Part shown: piece by piece, positions 8,077 through 16,270 of the stretch | How the letters are laid out: each line of letters starts with the position of its first letter | Numbering within the stretch: the stretch's first letter is position 1 | Origin: Bradyrhizobium valentinum | GTDB lineage: Bacteria; Pseudomonadota; Alphaproteobacteria; Rhizobiales; Xanthobacteraceae | NCBI RefSeq assembly: GCF_001440405.1 | Contig: NZ_LLXX01000221.1 | Coordinates: 340-64,339 of the forward strand | Length of the DNA: 64,000 nucleotides | Direction of reading: 5' to 3' | Notes under the pieces: generated by a model | Told to the model about the DNA's origin: nothing | The model's database searches: none | Seen by the model: the letters and a program-made list of their open reading frames with translations, nothing else | Translations under genes and position numbers: made by a program

Positions 8077-8988
8077 ATGTCGGTATCACCAGCGCTGAAC
8101 GGACTGCCGGTTAGCATTGCGCTGGCGGTGCGTGCGGAGGCATTTTCGGCATCGTTGGCGGCACGATCGTGGGTTATCCGCCAGAAGTCCGAGCGCCGGG
8201 CGCATCTGTTGCTGCTGCAATCGGATCGCGGCCGCGCGTCTTGGCACGGGACCGGCGTTGCGCTTGAAGCGCCGGCTTTGCTTTGGCTGCCGGGCAGCAT
8301 CGATGCGACGGTAGGTGTTGGCCCGGGCGCGCACGGGTTTCTGTTGTCGGTGGAGGACGATTTCCTGATCAAGATCGTCGCCGGCAATGCCGAGGCGCTG
8401 CATCTGCGCAGGACCACCGAGCGTGTCGCGCTGATCGCAGGCGAAGCGCTTCCGCCATCTCTCGACACGATCGCTGAGTCATGCCGCGCCATCGTGGCGG
8501 AGCTTCGCGCGCCGGGCTTTGGCGGTGCGACGCTGATCTCCTCGCATTTGCTGTTGCTGTGTTTGCAGCTCTGGCGGCTCAGCGCGTCGCACGATGAGCG
8601 CCACGAGATGGCTGCGCGGGGCGGCGGTCCGGCCCTGGTCGGCAATTTCCTGCAGATGGTCGAGCTGCATTATCGCGACGGCTGGCCAGTGGCGCGCTAT
8701 GCGGACGCGCTTGGCGTCACGTCGGACAAGCTGCACGCCCATTGTCAGCGCGAGAAGAACTGCGGCCCGCGCGCGATCATCCACGAGCGCCTGGTGCGCG
8801 AAGCCTGCACACGGCTGCAGCAGCTCGATCTTCCCGTCGAGCAGATCGGATACGGTCTGGGTTTCCGCGATCCGGCCTACTTCAGTCGTTTCTTCCGCAA
8901 GTATCGGGGAGCTTCACCGGGCAACTATCGCCGGCAGATACGATTGGAGCACGCGCGCAGCGGCCCGTCCTACGCGGCGTGGCCATGA
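8077..8988 (+). CDS. AraC family transcriptional regulator
   Basis: 303-residue regulator with an N-terminal sensor part and a C-terminal AraC DNA-binding domain (about 195-295) containing two helix-turn-helix units. The second is clear in PVEQIGYGLGFRDPAYFSRF followed by FRKYRGASPGNYR. It is transcribed away from the liv-aldehyde dehydrogenase operon across a 168-base gap and is therefore the likely activator of that operon. The N-terminal region resembles the cupin-like ligand domains of the family but I cannot name the effector; an aromatic acid or aldehyde would fit the neighbours. Confidence 0.88.
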   Translation: MSVSPALNGLPVSIALAVRAEAFSASLAARSWVIRQKSERRAHLLLLQSDRGRASWHGTGVALEAPALLWLPGSIDATVGVGPGAHGFLLSVEDDFLIKIVAGNAEALHLRRTTERVALIAGEALPPSLDTIAESCRAIVAELRAPGFGGATLISSHLLLLCLQLWRLSASHDERHEMAARGGGPALVGNFLQMVELHYRDGWPVARYADALGVTSDKLHAHCQREKNCGPRAIIHERLVREACTRLQQLDLPVEQIGYGLGFRDPAYFSRFFRKYRGASPGNYRRQIRLEHARSGPSYAAWP

Positions 8989-9034
8989 AGCGGTTGTATC
9001 GCGGACTTTCAACCGGTGCGGGAATGCGTCCGCC

Positions 9035-9466
9035 TCAGCGCCAGAAGTAGCGAATGCTGACGTAGACGATGGCAAGGCAGATAAAAATCAGTGCCACCGG
9101 GAGCCGCGGCTTTTCCGTCGATCTCGCAGCGACTGGCTTCGGGCGTGCGGGCGGGCGGCGGAACGCGGTGACCTTGCCGGTATCGGCGACCGGCTCGCTC
9201 GCGCGCGAAGGAATCTCGGGTGGCGTTCCGGAGCCGCCCATCTCGGCATAGTAGCTCTTGTACATGAGCTGGATGGTGGCCTCCGATGCGTCCGCCTCGG
9301 TCATCCTCGCCAGCAACTGCCGGTAGCCTTCAAGAAAGGTCTGCGCCTCGGCGGGCAGGGCAGAAAAACCGTTGAGCTTGGCCATCATTAGCCAGGTTGC
9401 AAAATCTGCCCTCGCACGGGTATCGGCGCGTCGTGCAATCAACATATCGGCAGCTTTTGTCGCCAT
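9035..9466 (-). CDS. Hypothetical protein with C-terminal membrane anchor
   Basis: I do not recognise the family. The 143-residue product has a helical, charged N-terminal two-thirds (for example FATWLMMAKLNGFSALPAEA and a Met/Tyr-rich YKSYYAEMGG), a Pro/Arg/Lys-rich linker at about 95-120, and a C-terminal transmembrane segment PVALIFICLAIVYVSIRYFW at the very end. That layout suggests a tail-anchored inner-membrane protein with its main domain in the cytoplasm. The start ATG lies 41 bases from the neighbouring M50 protease stop, so the two may be co-transcribed with the protease first. Codon use is like that of its neighbours. Confidence 0.7.
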   Translation of the reverse strand: MATKAADMLIARRADTRARADFATWLMMAKLNGFSALPAEAQTFLEGYRQLLARMTEADASEATIQLMYKSYYAEMGGSGTPPEIPSRASEPVADTGKVTAFRRPPARPKPVAARSTEKPRLPVALIFICLAIVYVSIRYFWR

Positions 9467-9507
9467 GGCCCCGGTCGGCTCTTCCCTGCGTTGTTTCTAT
9501 CTGAAGC

Positions 9508-10188
9508 TTAAGCGTTGCCGGTGATGAAGAGAAGCGCGCTGATCACATAACCGGTCAGTGTCCGCAGTATCGCCGAAATAACATCAAGATTTAGGCCGAG
9601 TTGCGCGCCGATGATGGGAAGCAGGATCAGAAGACCGAGCAGGATCAGAATCCCATAGGGTTCCAGGCGCGACAGCGGGTATGCCAGCACCTGCGGCAAC
9701 AGCCCGACGGCGACCCGGCCGCCGTCCAGCGGCGGGATCGGCATCATGTTGAAGATCGCCAGCACGATATTGATCAGGAAAGCGTTTTTGAGGTTATCCG
9801 CAGTCCATTTGGCGGCCTCTGCCGGCACCAGGGGCAGGGCGTGGAAGGCAAACGCCACGACGATCGCCAGGATAATGTTGGTGGCGGGCCCGGCGAGCGC
9901 CACCCAGACCATGTCGAGCCGCGGATGGTTAAGGTTCCGGAAATTCACCGGGACCGGCTTGGCGTAGCCGAACAGGAACGGAGAGTGTGCCAGCAAAAGC
10001 AGGCCCGGAAGAATCAGGGTCCCGAACGGATCGATATGCTTGAAAGGGTTGAAGCTGACCCGGCCAAGCTGCCAGGCGGTATTGTCGCCGAGCTTGTATG
10101 CCACAAAGGCGTGCGCTGCCTCGTGAAACGTGATGGCGATGAGGAGCGGGAGCACCCAGACCGAGATGGCATACAATGAAATATTCAC
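9508..10188 (-). CDS. Site-2 protease family (M50) membrane metalloprotease
   Basis: Integral-membrane zinc protease of 226 residues. The zinc site HExxH appears as FHEAAHAFVAYKLGD in the first transmembrane region (about residue 22) and the third ligand motif as MMPIPPLDGGRV (about 150). The minimal length and absence of PDZ or CBS domains place it in the small S2P-like group (YwhC/Rv-type). Physiological targets are unknown for most of these proteins. It lies 9 bases downstream of the LysR gene on the same strand, so read-through from that promoter is possible. Confidence 0.88.
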   Translation of the reverse strand: MNISLYAISVWVLPLLIAITFHEAAHAFVAYKLGDNTAWQLGRVSFNPFKHIDPFGTLILPGLLLLAHSPFLFGYAKPVPVNFRNLNHPRLDMVWVALAGPATNIILAIVVAFAFHALPLVPAEAAKWTADNLKNAFLINIVLAIFNMMPIPPLDGGRVAVGLLPQVLAYPLSRLEPYGILILLGLLILLPIIGAQLGLNLDVISAILRTLTGYVISALLFITGNA

Positions 10189-10197
10189 GTGATCCGC

Positions 10198-11109
10198 TCA
10201 GTTGAAGGCGATCGGGATGGCGTCGCGGGTTGCGCGCCTCACCGAGATTTCATCAAGATGGTTTGATATGGTTGAGCGCAAGTGATCCGCGAGTAGCTTG
10301 CCCGCCCGTGACAGATTCGCGGTGCGATGCATGCAAATGTCCGCAGCCGGTAGTCGCGGCATGCCGTCGCGCTCCGACAGGGGGCGCAGCTTCGGCGGAA
10401 ATGTACCTGCCTTTACGACGGTCACCGCAAGCCCCTGCGCCGCAACCGACTCGACGGCTGCAAGGCTGTGGCTGACGAAAGCCAACCGCCACGGTCGCTT
10501 GGCGGCATCGAGCGCCTCGATCGCCCATTTTCGGAACAGGCAGCCCTGCGGATAAAGCGCAAGCGGCAGCGGGTTCTGTTGCTCGACAGGGTGAAATGCA
10601 CCGGTTGCCCACGCAGCCTGTTCGCGCCGCAGGAATTCGCCCTCGCCACTTCCCTCCGGATGCATCGCAATGACGAGGTCATAGGCATTGCCGAGGCGCG
10701 AGGGCATGGAAGATGTGAGTCCTGTCTCCATCTCGACATGGACCAGCGGATAACAGGCGACAAAGCTTGCCAGCAAGGGCGGAACGATCAAGGTGCCATA
10801 GTCGTCCATCACGCCCAGGCGCACAACACCTTCAATCTTGCGCTCCCGCAGCTTGCCGACGGCCTCGTCGTTCAGCGTCAGGATGCGCCTCGCGTATCCG
10901 AGCAGCCCTTCGCCCGCGGAGCTTAAGTCGACATTGGCCTTGGTGCGGTTGAACAGCTCCACGCCAAGGCGTTCCTCAAGGCGCTTGATCTGCATGCTTA
11001 CGGCCGACTGGGTCCGGTTAAGCTGGCTAGCGGCGCGCGTGAAGGAGCGGCTGTCAGCCACCGCCACGAAAGCCTTCAACAGCTCAGGATCGAGGAGAGG
11101 TACGCTCAT
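10198..11109 (-). CDS. LysR family transcriptional regulator
   Basis: 303-residue LysR regulator. The N-terminal winged helix-turn-helix is clear: LLKAFVAVADSRSFTRAASQ then LNRTQSAVSMQIKRLEERLG. The remainder is the periplasmic-binding-like effector domain. It is divergent from a DMT-family transporter with 89 bases between start codons, and a perfect 7+7 base dyad sits in that gap. It most likely controls the transporter; the effector is not apparent. Confidence 0.9.
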   Translation of the reverse strand: MSVPLLDPELLKAFVAVADSRSFTRAASQLNRTQSAVSMQIKRLEERLGVELFNRTKANVDLSSAGEGLLGYARRILTLNDEAVGKLRERKIEGVVRLGVMDDYGTLIVPPLLASFVACYPLVHVEMETGLTSSMPSRLGNAYDLVIAMHPEGSGEGEFLRREQAAWATGAFHPVEQQNPLPLALYPQGCLFRKWAIEALDAAKRPWRLAFVSHSLAAVESVAAQGLAVTVVKAGTFPPKLRPLSERDGMPRLPAADICMHRTANLSRAGKLLADHLRSTISNHLDEISVRRATRDAIPIAFN

Positions 11110-11126
11110 AACTAAACGTTATTTCT

Positions 11127-11156
11127 CTTATCAGGAAAATTCCATTTCTTGATAAG
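11127..11156. promoter_or_regulatory. Probable LysR operator between lysR and DMT transporter
   Basis: CTTATCA and TGATAAG face each other over a 16-base spacer that itself contains GGAAAATTCC. The dyad lies in the only gap between the divergent LysR and transporter genes and is AT-rich against a GC-rich background. Size and position fit a LysR recognition site; binding by this regulator is inferred. Confidence 0.6.
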
Positions 11157-11198
11157 TAGCCCCTCCGTACCTTGTCCGCAAGTCGTAAGGGGAAATGC

Positions 11199-12089
11199 AT
11201 GAACGAGACGTGGGCCGTGGTTGCAGCAGTCCTGTCGAGCGGTCTAGGCGGAACTTCGGTTGCGGCAACCCGCTATCTGGTGAATGCAATTGATCCGTTG
11301 GCGATCGGTTCATTCCGGTTCGGCATCGGGTTTCTGCTGTTGTTGCCGGCGGCGCTTCTGCAAGGCGGCCGGTGGCCGCCGCGCCGCGACTGGTCGGGCG
11401 TCGCCGGATTGGGTGTACTGTACTTCGCCCTGTTCCCGATCCTGTTCAATGCGTCTCTGATTTTCACGACAGCAGCGAGGGGCGCGCTCGCCTTGTCGAC
11501 GCTTCCGCTGCTGACGATGGTCGTGGGAGCGCTGCTCGGCAGCGAAGGCCTTACGGTGCGCAAATCGATCGGTGTCGTGACCGCAACGCTCGGAGTTGCC
11601 CTGGCTCTTCTGTCGGGCCTTGCTTCCGCGCCGTCGGGAGCCTGGCGCGGCGATCTCCTGATGATCGCGGCAGCCCTGTGTATGGCGCTCTACAGCATCT
11701 GGTCCAAGCCATTCATCGCTCGCTCCGGGCCGATTCCCTTTACGACGGTGTCCATGGGGGTTGGGGCTTTATGCCTTGTCCTGATCTCGCACTGGCGCGG
11801 CAGTTTTACGCCCGTTGCGGCTTTCGAGGTCCCGCATTGGCTGGCGGCGCTCTATCTCGGCGCCTTCGGTAGCGCGCTGACGTTTTATTTGTGGGCATTC
11901 GCGCTGGAGCGCACAACGCCGACCCGAGTCGCGATCTCGGTCACCGTCAATCCGATCACCGCGTCGCTGGTTGGCGCGGTATTGCTGGACGAACCGCTCC
12001 GCTGGAATCTTGTTGCCGGCATCGTGACGGTCTTCGCAGGCATTTGGATCGCGACCACCGCAGGTCGGCGTCCTGCGTCGGCAACATAG
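11199..12089 (+). CDS. DMT superfamily (EamA) transporter
   Basis: Ten-helix inner-membrane exporter or permease of 296 residues with two EamA repeats. The first ends near LLSGLASAPSGAW and the second starts with GDLLMIAAALCMALYSIWSK. The start was placed at the ATG preceded by AAGGGGAAATGC; a TTG 27 bases upstream opens the frame but lacks a ribosome-binding site. Divergent from the LysR gene, which probably regulates it. EamA proteins export amino acids or other metabolites; no substrate can be named. Confidence 0.88.
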   Translation: MNETWAVVAAVLSSGLGGTSVAATRYLVNAIDPLAIGSFRFGIGFLLLLPAALLQGGRWPPRRDWSGVAGLGVLYFALFPILFNASLIFTTAARGALALSTLPLLTMVVGALLGSEGLTVRKSIGVVTATLGVALALLSGLASAPSGAWRGDLLMIAAALCMALYSIWSKPFIARSGPIPFTTVSMGVGALCLVLISHWRGSFTPVAAFEVPHWLAALYLGAFGSALTFYLWAFALERTTPTRVAISVTVNPITASLVGAVLLDEPLRWNLVAGIVTVFAGIWIATTAGRRPASAT

Positions 12090-12162
12090 ATGGGGTAACG
12101 GGCCCGGATGGAGCGAAGCGGCTGCATTCGCCGTTCTGGCGGTTGATATCCGGTGATGTCAG

Positions 12163-12552
12163 TTACGCCTCGGCAATGGCTTCTATTTCCAATAGCCAGG
12201 CTTCGTCGAAAATTCCTGCAATGATGACTGTAAGCGCGGGGGCGTGATTACCCAAAGTCTCTTGTCGCGCTTGACGGTTTTCGAGCGCGTATTTTCTGTC
12301 GGACAGGAAGATCGTAATCTTCACAAGATTGCCGATCGTCATGTCTGCGGCTTCGAGCTGTGCAATGACGTTGGCCCATACAAGTCTCGCTTGCTCAGCA
12401 AAACTGTGCGGCACCGCGCCCCCGCGAGCCATGGGAATCTGACCGCTGATATAAAGCCGCCGGACGCTGTTCGTTGTTTCCAGGGCTTGGGAATAGCCGC
12501 CGATCGCCTCAGGGGCCGACTTGGCGTTTATCGATCGAAGTTTCAACGGCAT
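12163..12552 (-). CDS. RidA family (YjgF/UK114-like) protein
   Basis: 129-residue Rid-family protein. Members with the conserved arginine hydrolyse reactive enamine/imine intermediates. The start (MPLKLRSINAKSAPEAIGGY) matches the family N-terminus; a longer frame would add 24 unsupported residues. The family features GGYSQAL, LYISGQIPM and the terminal LEIEAIAEA are present. The region that normally carries the catalytic Arg reads APALTVIIAGIFDEAWLLEI with no Arg, so this looks like one of the Rid subgroups lacking imine deaminase chemistry. It is the last gene of the minus-strand dehydratase operon, 97 bases after an SDR. Confidence 0.85.
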   Translation of the reverse strand: MPLKLRSINAKSAPEAIGGYSQALETTNSVRRLYISGQIPMARGGAVPHSFAEQARLVWANVIAQLEAADMTIGNLVKITIFLSDRKYALENRQARQETLGNHAPALTVIIAGIFDEAWLLEIEAIAEA

Positions 12553-12649
12553 CGTTTCTTGTCCAGCAGTTTGCTCGGGCGATCCAGCAGGCGGGCTGTA
12601 AGAAGGCCACCGCCGTTGTCGCATGGCGGCTCGCCTCGGCGCCAGCCGT

Positions 12650-13396
12650 CTAATAAGTCGCCCGGCCGCCGGAAATGTCGAACACCGCGCCGGTTGAGAA
12701 GGCGCAGTCTTCCGATGCCAGCCACGCGACCATCGCCGCGAGTTCTTCGACGAGGACGAAACGTCCTTTCGGAATTTTCGACAACATGAAATCGATGTGC
12801 TGCTGTGTGAGCTGGTCGAAGATAGCGGTTTTCGCCGCCGCCGGTGTTACTGCGTTGACGAGGATGTCGTGCTGCGCGAGCTCTTTGCCGAGCGACTTGG
12901 TCAGCGCGATCAGGCCGGCCTTCGAGGCCGAATAATGCGCGGCGTTGGGGTTGCCTTCCTTGCCGGCGATGGAGGCGATGTTGACGATGCGGCCGTATTT
13001 CTGCTGCAACATCACAGGCACCACGGCCTTGCAGCAGATGAAGGGACCGTCGAGATTGATGCGCAGCACCTTGCGCCATTCGTCGAGGTCAGTTTCCCAC
13101 ACCGTCTTGTTGATGCCGGCGATGCCGGCGTTGTTGACGAGGATGTCGATCTTGCCGAACGCCTTCAGGGTTTCGTCGCGGGTCTTCTCGACGGCGACAA
13201 GATCGGAAACGTCGACCTTGAAGGCAGAGACATCAGCGCCGATTTCCTTGGCGGTCTTTTCCGCAAAAAGCAGGTCATGATCCCAGATCGCCACCTTCGC
13301 GCCTGATGCGACGAAGCGCTCGGCAATGGCGCGGCCAAAACCCTGTGCCCCGCCGGTGACGATGGCGCTGCGGCCGTTGAGATCGATCTTGTTCAT
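12650..13396 (-). CDS. SDR family NAD(P)-dependent oxidoreductase
   Basis: Classical short-chain dehydrogenase, 248 residues. It shows the cofactor motif TGGAQGFGRAIAE, NNAG, and the catalytic Ser-Tyr-Lys set in IASIAGKEGNPNAAHYSASK. The closest recognisable group is FabG-like sugar or polyol dehydrogenases. It sits between another SDR and RidA in an operon with an aldonate-type dehydratase, so a sugar or 2-keto-3-deoxy acid dehydrogenase role is likelier than fatty-acid synthesis. The Asp at the end of the second strand (AIWDHD) suggests a preference for NAD+. Confidence 0.85.
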   Translation of the reverse strand: MNKIDLNGRSAIVTGGAQGFGRAIAERFVASGAKVAIWDHDLLFAEKTAKEIGADVSAFKVDVSDLVAVEKTRDETLKAFGKIDILVNNAGIAGINKTVWETDLDEWRKVLRINLDGPFICCKAVVPVMLQQKYGRIVNIASIAGKEGNPNAAHYSASKAGLIALTKSLGKELAQHDILVNAVTPAAAKTAIFDQLTQQHIDFMLSKIPKGRFVLVEELAAMVAWLASEDCAFSTGAVFDISGGRATY

Positions 13397-13423
13397 GCTG
13401 GAAGCCTTTTGATTGCGTGGACA

Positions 13424-14155
13424 TCAGAGCATGTAGCCGCCATCGACGACGAGGTCGACGCCGGTGGTGAACGCGGCTTCGTCGCTCGCAAGATAGATCG
13501 CCATGGCCGCTATTTCCTCTGCGGTGCCCAGCCGCCCCATCTTCTGGCGGGCGATGAACATCTCTTTGCCCTGCGGGCCGACGGCCGCGGCCCGGTCGAG
13601 CATCGAGGGTGTCTCCACGGTGCCGGGGCAGATGCTGTTGCAGCGGATGCCCTGGGTGATGAAGTCGAGCGCAACCGCGCGCGTGAGCAACGAAACCGCC
13701 GCCTTGGACGCACTGTAGACATAACGATTGGCCGGTGGCCTCAACGCCGCGCAAGATGAGATGTTGACGATGCTGCCGCCTCCGCCCGTCAGCATCGCCG
13801 GCAGAAACGCCTTGATGGTCCGGTGCATGGATTTGACGTTGAGGTCGAAGGAGAAGTCCCAGTCCTCTTCCGAACAGTCCAGGATGGTTCCGTGGTGCAC
13901 GAAGCCCGCCGCGTTGAGCAGGATGTCGATCTTTCCAATGCGCTTGGCGAAGGCGTCGACCTCGGCCGTGCTGCGAACGTCAAGTCGTGCCGTCTCGGCG
14001 ACGCCTTCTTTGCCCAGGGTGGCGATGCCGCTTTCATTGATGTCGGTGGCGATCACCGTGGCGCCTTCGCGCGCGAATGCTATTGCGCATGCCCGGCCGA
14101 TGCCCGCCGCTGCGGCGGTGACAACAGCGCGCTTTCCCTTCAGTCGATCTGACAT
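13424..14155 (-). CDS. SDR dehydrogenase, 2-keto-3-deoxy-L-fuconate dehydrogenase-like
   Basis: 243-residue SDR with VVTAAAAGIGRACAIAFA, the catalytic Tyr-Lys in RPPANRYVYSASKAAV, and the substrate-loop CPGTVETPSML. The IATDIN segment indicates NAD+ use. The sequence resembles the 2-keto-3-deoxy-L-fuconate dehydrogenase/DHRS6 group. With a sugar-acid dehydratase immediately upstream, that would give a non-phosphorylative branch in which a 2-keto-3-deoxy sugar acid is oxidised. The start is the ATG (MSDRLKGKR); the frame continues 20 codons upstream into an intergenic palindromic repeat and was trimmed. Confidence 0.82.
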   Translation of the reverse strand: MSDRLKGKRAVVTAAAAGIGRACAIAFAREGATVIATDINESGIATLGKEGVAETARLDVRSTAEVDAFAKRIGKIDILLNAAGFVHHGTILDCSEEDWDFSFDLNVKSMHRTIKAFLPAMLTGGGGSIVNISSCAALRPPANRYVYSASKAAVSLLTRAVALDFITQGIRCNSICPGTVETPSMLDRAAAVGPQGKEMFIARQKMGRLGTAEEIAAMAIYLASDEAAFTTGVDLVVDGGYML

Positions 14156-14178
14156 GTTTTTCTTTTCCTCTTTTTCTT

Positions 14179-14263
14179 CGTCATTGCGAGGAGCGATAGC
14201 GACGAAGCAATCCATCGTTTCCTACGCGGAGGCATGGATTGCGTCGCTTCGCTCGCAATGACG
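14179..14263. repeat. Palindromic repeat family B (CGTCATTGCGAG), copy 1
   Basis: The arms CGTCATTGCGAG...GAAGCAATCCAT and ATGGATTGCGTCGCTTCG...CAATGACG pair into a long imperfect hairpin. It lies inside the dehydratase-SDR operon gap. A second copy is at 51760-51844 and a related short fragment at 57364-57395. Confidence 0.88.
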
Positions 14264-14270
14264 GTAGTGG

Positions 14271-16091
14271 CTAATGATTATCCCGCGCCACGCCGACCGT
14301 GCCGGCGATATTTTGATAGCGCGTTGCGAGCTCCATGCAGGCGCCGGTGGCCTGCTGGCCGACGGTCGAGCGATAGAGCTCCTGCCATGGCGTCTGATTG
14401 GCCGGGTAGGGGAAGCCGCCCTTGTCCTTCAGCTCGGCGCGACGCTTCTTCAATTCGTCGCTCGTGATCAGGATGTTGGCGTCGCCCTTGTTGAGGTCGA
14501 TGCGAACCTTGTCGCCGGTCCGTAAGATCGCAAGCCCGCCATCGGCGGCGGCCTCCGGCGAGGCGTTGAGGATCGACGGCGAACCCGACGTGCCGGACTG
14601 CCTTCCGTCGCCGATGCAGGGCAGCGAGAGAATACCGCGTTTGATCAGCGCCGCCGGGGGCTGCATGTTGACGACCTCGGCGCCGCCGGGATAGCCGATC
14701 GGCCCGGCGCCGCGGATGAACAGCACGCAGTGCTCGTCGATATTGAGTGCGGGGTCGTCGATCCGGTTGTGATAATCCTCAGGCCCCTCGAATACGATGG
14801 CGCGGCCTTCGAACGCATTCGGGTCTTTCGGATTGACCAGGTAGCGGTCGCGGAATTCCTTCGAAATCACGCTGGTCTTCATGATCGCGGAATCGAACAG
14901 ATTGCCGCGCAGCACCAGGAAGCCGGCGTCCTTCACCAGCGGCTTGTCGTAGCTCCAGATCACGTCGCCGTCGGGCTTGGGCGCCTCGCGGCAGTTCTCG
15001 CCTATGGTGCGGCCGTTGACGGTGACAGCGTCCTCGTGGATGCGCTTGTGCGCCATCAATTCACGCACCACCGCCGGCACGCCGCCGGCGCGATGATATT
15101 CCTCGCCGAGATAGAAGCCGGCCGGCTGCATGTTCACCAGCAGTGGGATGTCATGGCCATGTTTCTGCCAATCGTCGATCGAGAGCTCGACACCGATGTG
15201 CCGCGCCAGCGCGTTGATGTGGATCGGCGCGTTGGTCGAGCCGCCAATCGCCGAATTCACCACGATGCAGTTCTCGAACGCCTTGCGGGTCAGGATGTCG
15301 GAGGGTTTGAGATCCTCCCAGACCATCTCGACGATCCGTTTTCCAGTCTCATAGGCGATCTGGCCGCGCTCGCGATGCGGCGCGGGGATCGCCGCGCAGC
15401 CCGGCAGCGACATGCCCAGCGCTTCCGCGAGCGAGTTCATGGTGGAGGCGGTGCCCATGGTGTTGCAATGGCCGACCGACGGGGTCGAGGAGGCCACGAG
15501 CTCGATGAACCCGTTGTAATCGATCTCGCCCGCGGCCAGCATCTCGCGGGCTTTCCAGACGATGGTGCCCGAACCTGTGCGCTCGCCGTTGTGCCAGCCG
15601 TTCAGCATCGGGCCGCCCGAGAGCACGATCGCGGGCAGATTGACGGTCGCCGCCGCCATCAGGCAGGCCGGCGTGGTCTTGTCGCAGCCGGTGGTCAGCA
15701 CCACGCCATCAAGCGGATAGCCGAACAGGATTTCGACCAGGCCGAGATAGGCGAGGTTGCGGTCGAGCGCCGCGGTCGGCCGCTTTCCGGTTTCCTGGAT
15801 CGGATGTGTCGGGAATTCCATCGCGATGCCGCCGGCCGCGCGGATGCCTTCGCGCACCCGGTGTGCGAGTTCGAGATGGTGCCGGTTGCACGGCGACAGA
15901 TCATTGCCGGTCTGCGCGATGCCGATGATCGGCTTGCCGGACTGCAATTCTTCGCGCGTCAGGCCGTAGTTCAGGTAGCGCTCAAGATAGAGCGCGGTCA
16001 TTCCCGGATTATGCGGGTTGTCAAACCATTCGAGGGAACGCAGTCTTCGGCCTTTGCCATTGGTGGCAGTCTTGTTGTCATTCTTTTTCAT
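14271..16091 (-). CDS. IlvD/Edd family dehydratase, probable L-arabinonate/aldonate dehydratase
   Basis: 606-residue Fe-S dehydratase that removes water from an aldonic acid to give a 2-keto-3-deoxy acid. Three cluster-type cysteines occur in [12 protein letters not shown] (Cys68), [11 protein letters not shown] and VGHCNTMGT. The C-terminal [18 protein letters not shown] carries the proposed catalytic serine. Length and the N-terminal [20 protein letters not shown] are typical of the sugar-acid (arabinonate/xylonate) subgroup rather than IlvD of branched-chain amino acid synthesis. The start follows GGGAGGAACCA. It is the first gene of the minus-strand operon with two SDRs and RidA; the preferred sugar acid is uncertain. 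Confidence 0.88.
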   Translation of the reverse strand: MKKNDNKTATNGKGRRLRSLEWFDNPHNPGMTALYLERYLNYGLTREELQSGKPIIGIAQTGNDLSPCNRHHLELAHRVREGIRAAGGIAMEFPTHPIQETGKRPTAALDRNLAYLGLVEILFGYPLDGVVLTTGCDKTTPACLMAAATVNLPAIVLSGGPMLNGWHNGERTGSGTIVWKAREMLAAGEIDYNGFIELVASSTPSVGHCNTMGTASTMNSLAEALGMSLPGCAAIPAPHRERGQIAYETGKRIVEMVWEDLKPSDILTRKAFENCIVVNSAIGGSTNAPIHINALARHIGVELSIDDWQKHGHDIPLLVNMQPAGFYLGEEYHRAGGVPAVVRELMAHKRIHEDAVTVNGRTIGENCREAPKPDGDVIWSYDKPLVKDAGFLVLRGNLFDSAIMKTSVISKEFRDRYLVNPKDPNAFEGRAIVFEGPEDYHNRIDDPALNIDEHCVLFIRGAGPIGYPGGAEVVNMQPPAALIKRGILSLPCIGDGRQSGTSGSPSILNASPEAAADGGLAILRTGDKVRIDLNKGDANILITSDELKKRRAELKDKGGFPYPANQTPWQELYRSTVGQQATGACMELATRYQNIAGTVGVARDNH

Positions 16092-16220
16092 TGGTTCCTC
16101 CCGCACTGCAAACTCGTGGACGGCTTAAATCACGGCGGTGATGCACCATGCTGAAAATTTCATCCGCCGCAACGCGCTTGCCTTTCCCGTCTGAGCAATC
16201 CGATCTTAGTTCGGCCAAAA

Positions 16221-16234
16221 GATAGCGCTACCAT
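16221..16234. promoter_or_regulatory. LacI-type operator 1, upstream of the dehydratase operon
   Basis: GATAGCGCTACCAT is an imperfect palindrome centred on AGCGCT with the central CG usual in LacI-family operators. The same 14 bases, with one difference, recur at 17346-17359. It lies 130 bases upstream of the dehydratase start codon and just beyond the lacI stop. Confidence 0.7.
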
Positions 16235-16270
16235 TTTCTGTCCATGCGCCATCCGCGGCGAAAATAGGCA

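Noticed and set aside
12090-12162. Possible terminator between DMT transporter and RidA genes
   Set aside because: No convincing stem with a T-run or strong dyad is visible in the 73 bases between the convergent genes.
14730-16154. Long open frame opposite the dehydratase gene
   Set aside because: Shadow frame of a gene with intact Fe-S cysteine motifs on the other strand; no recognisable domain.
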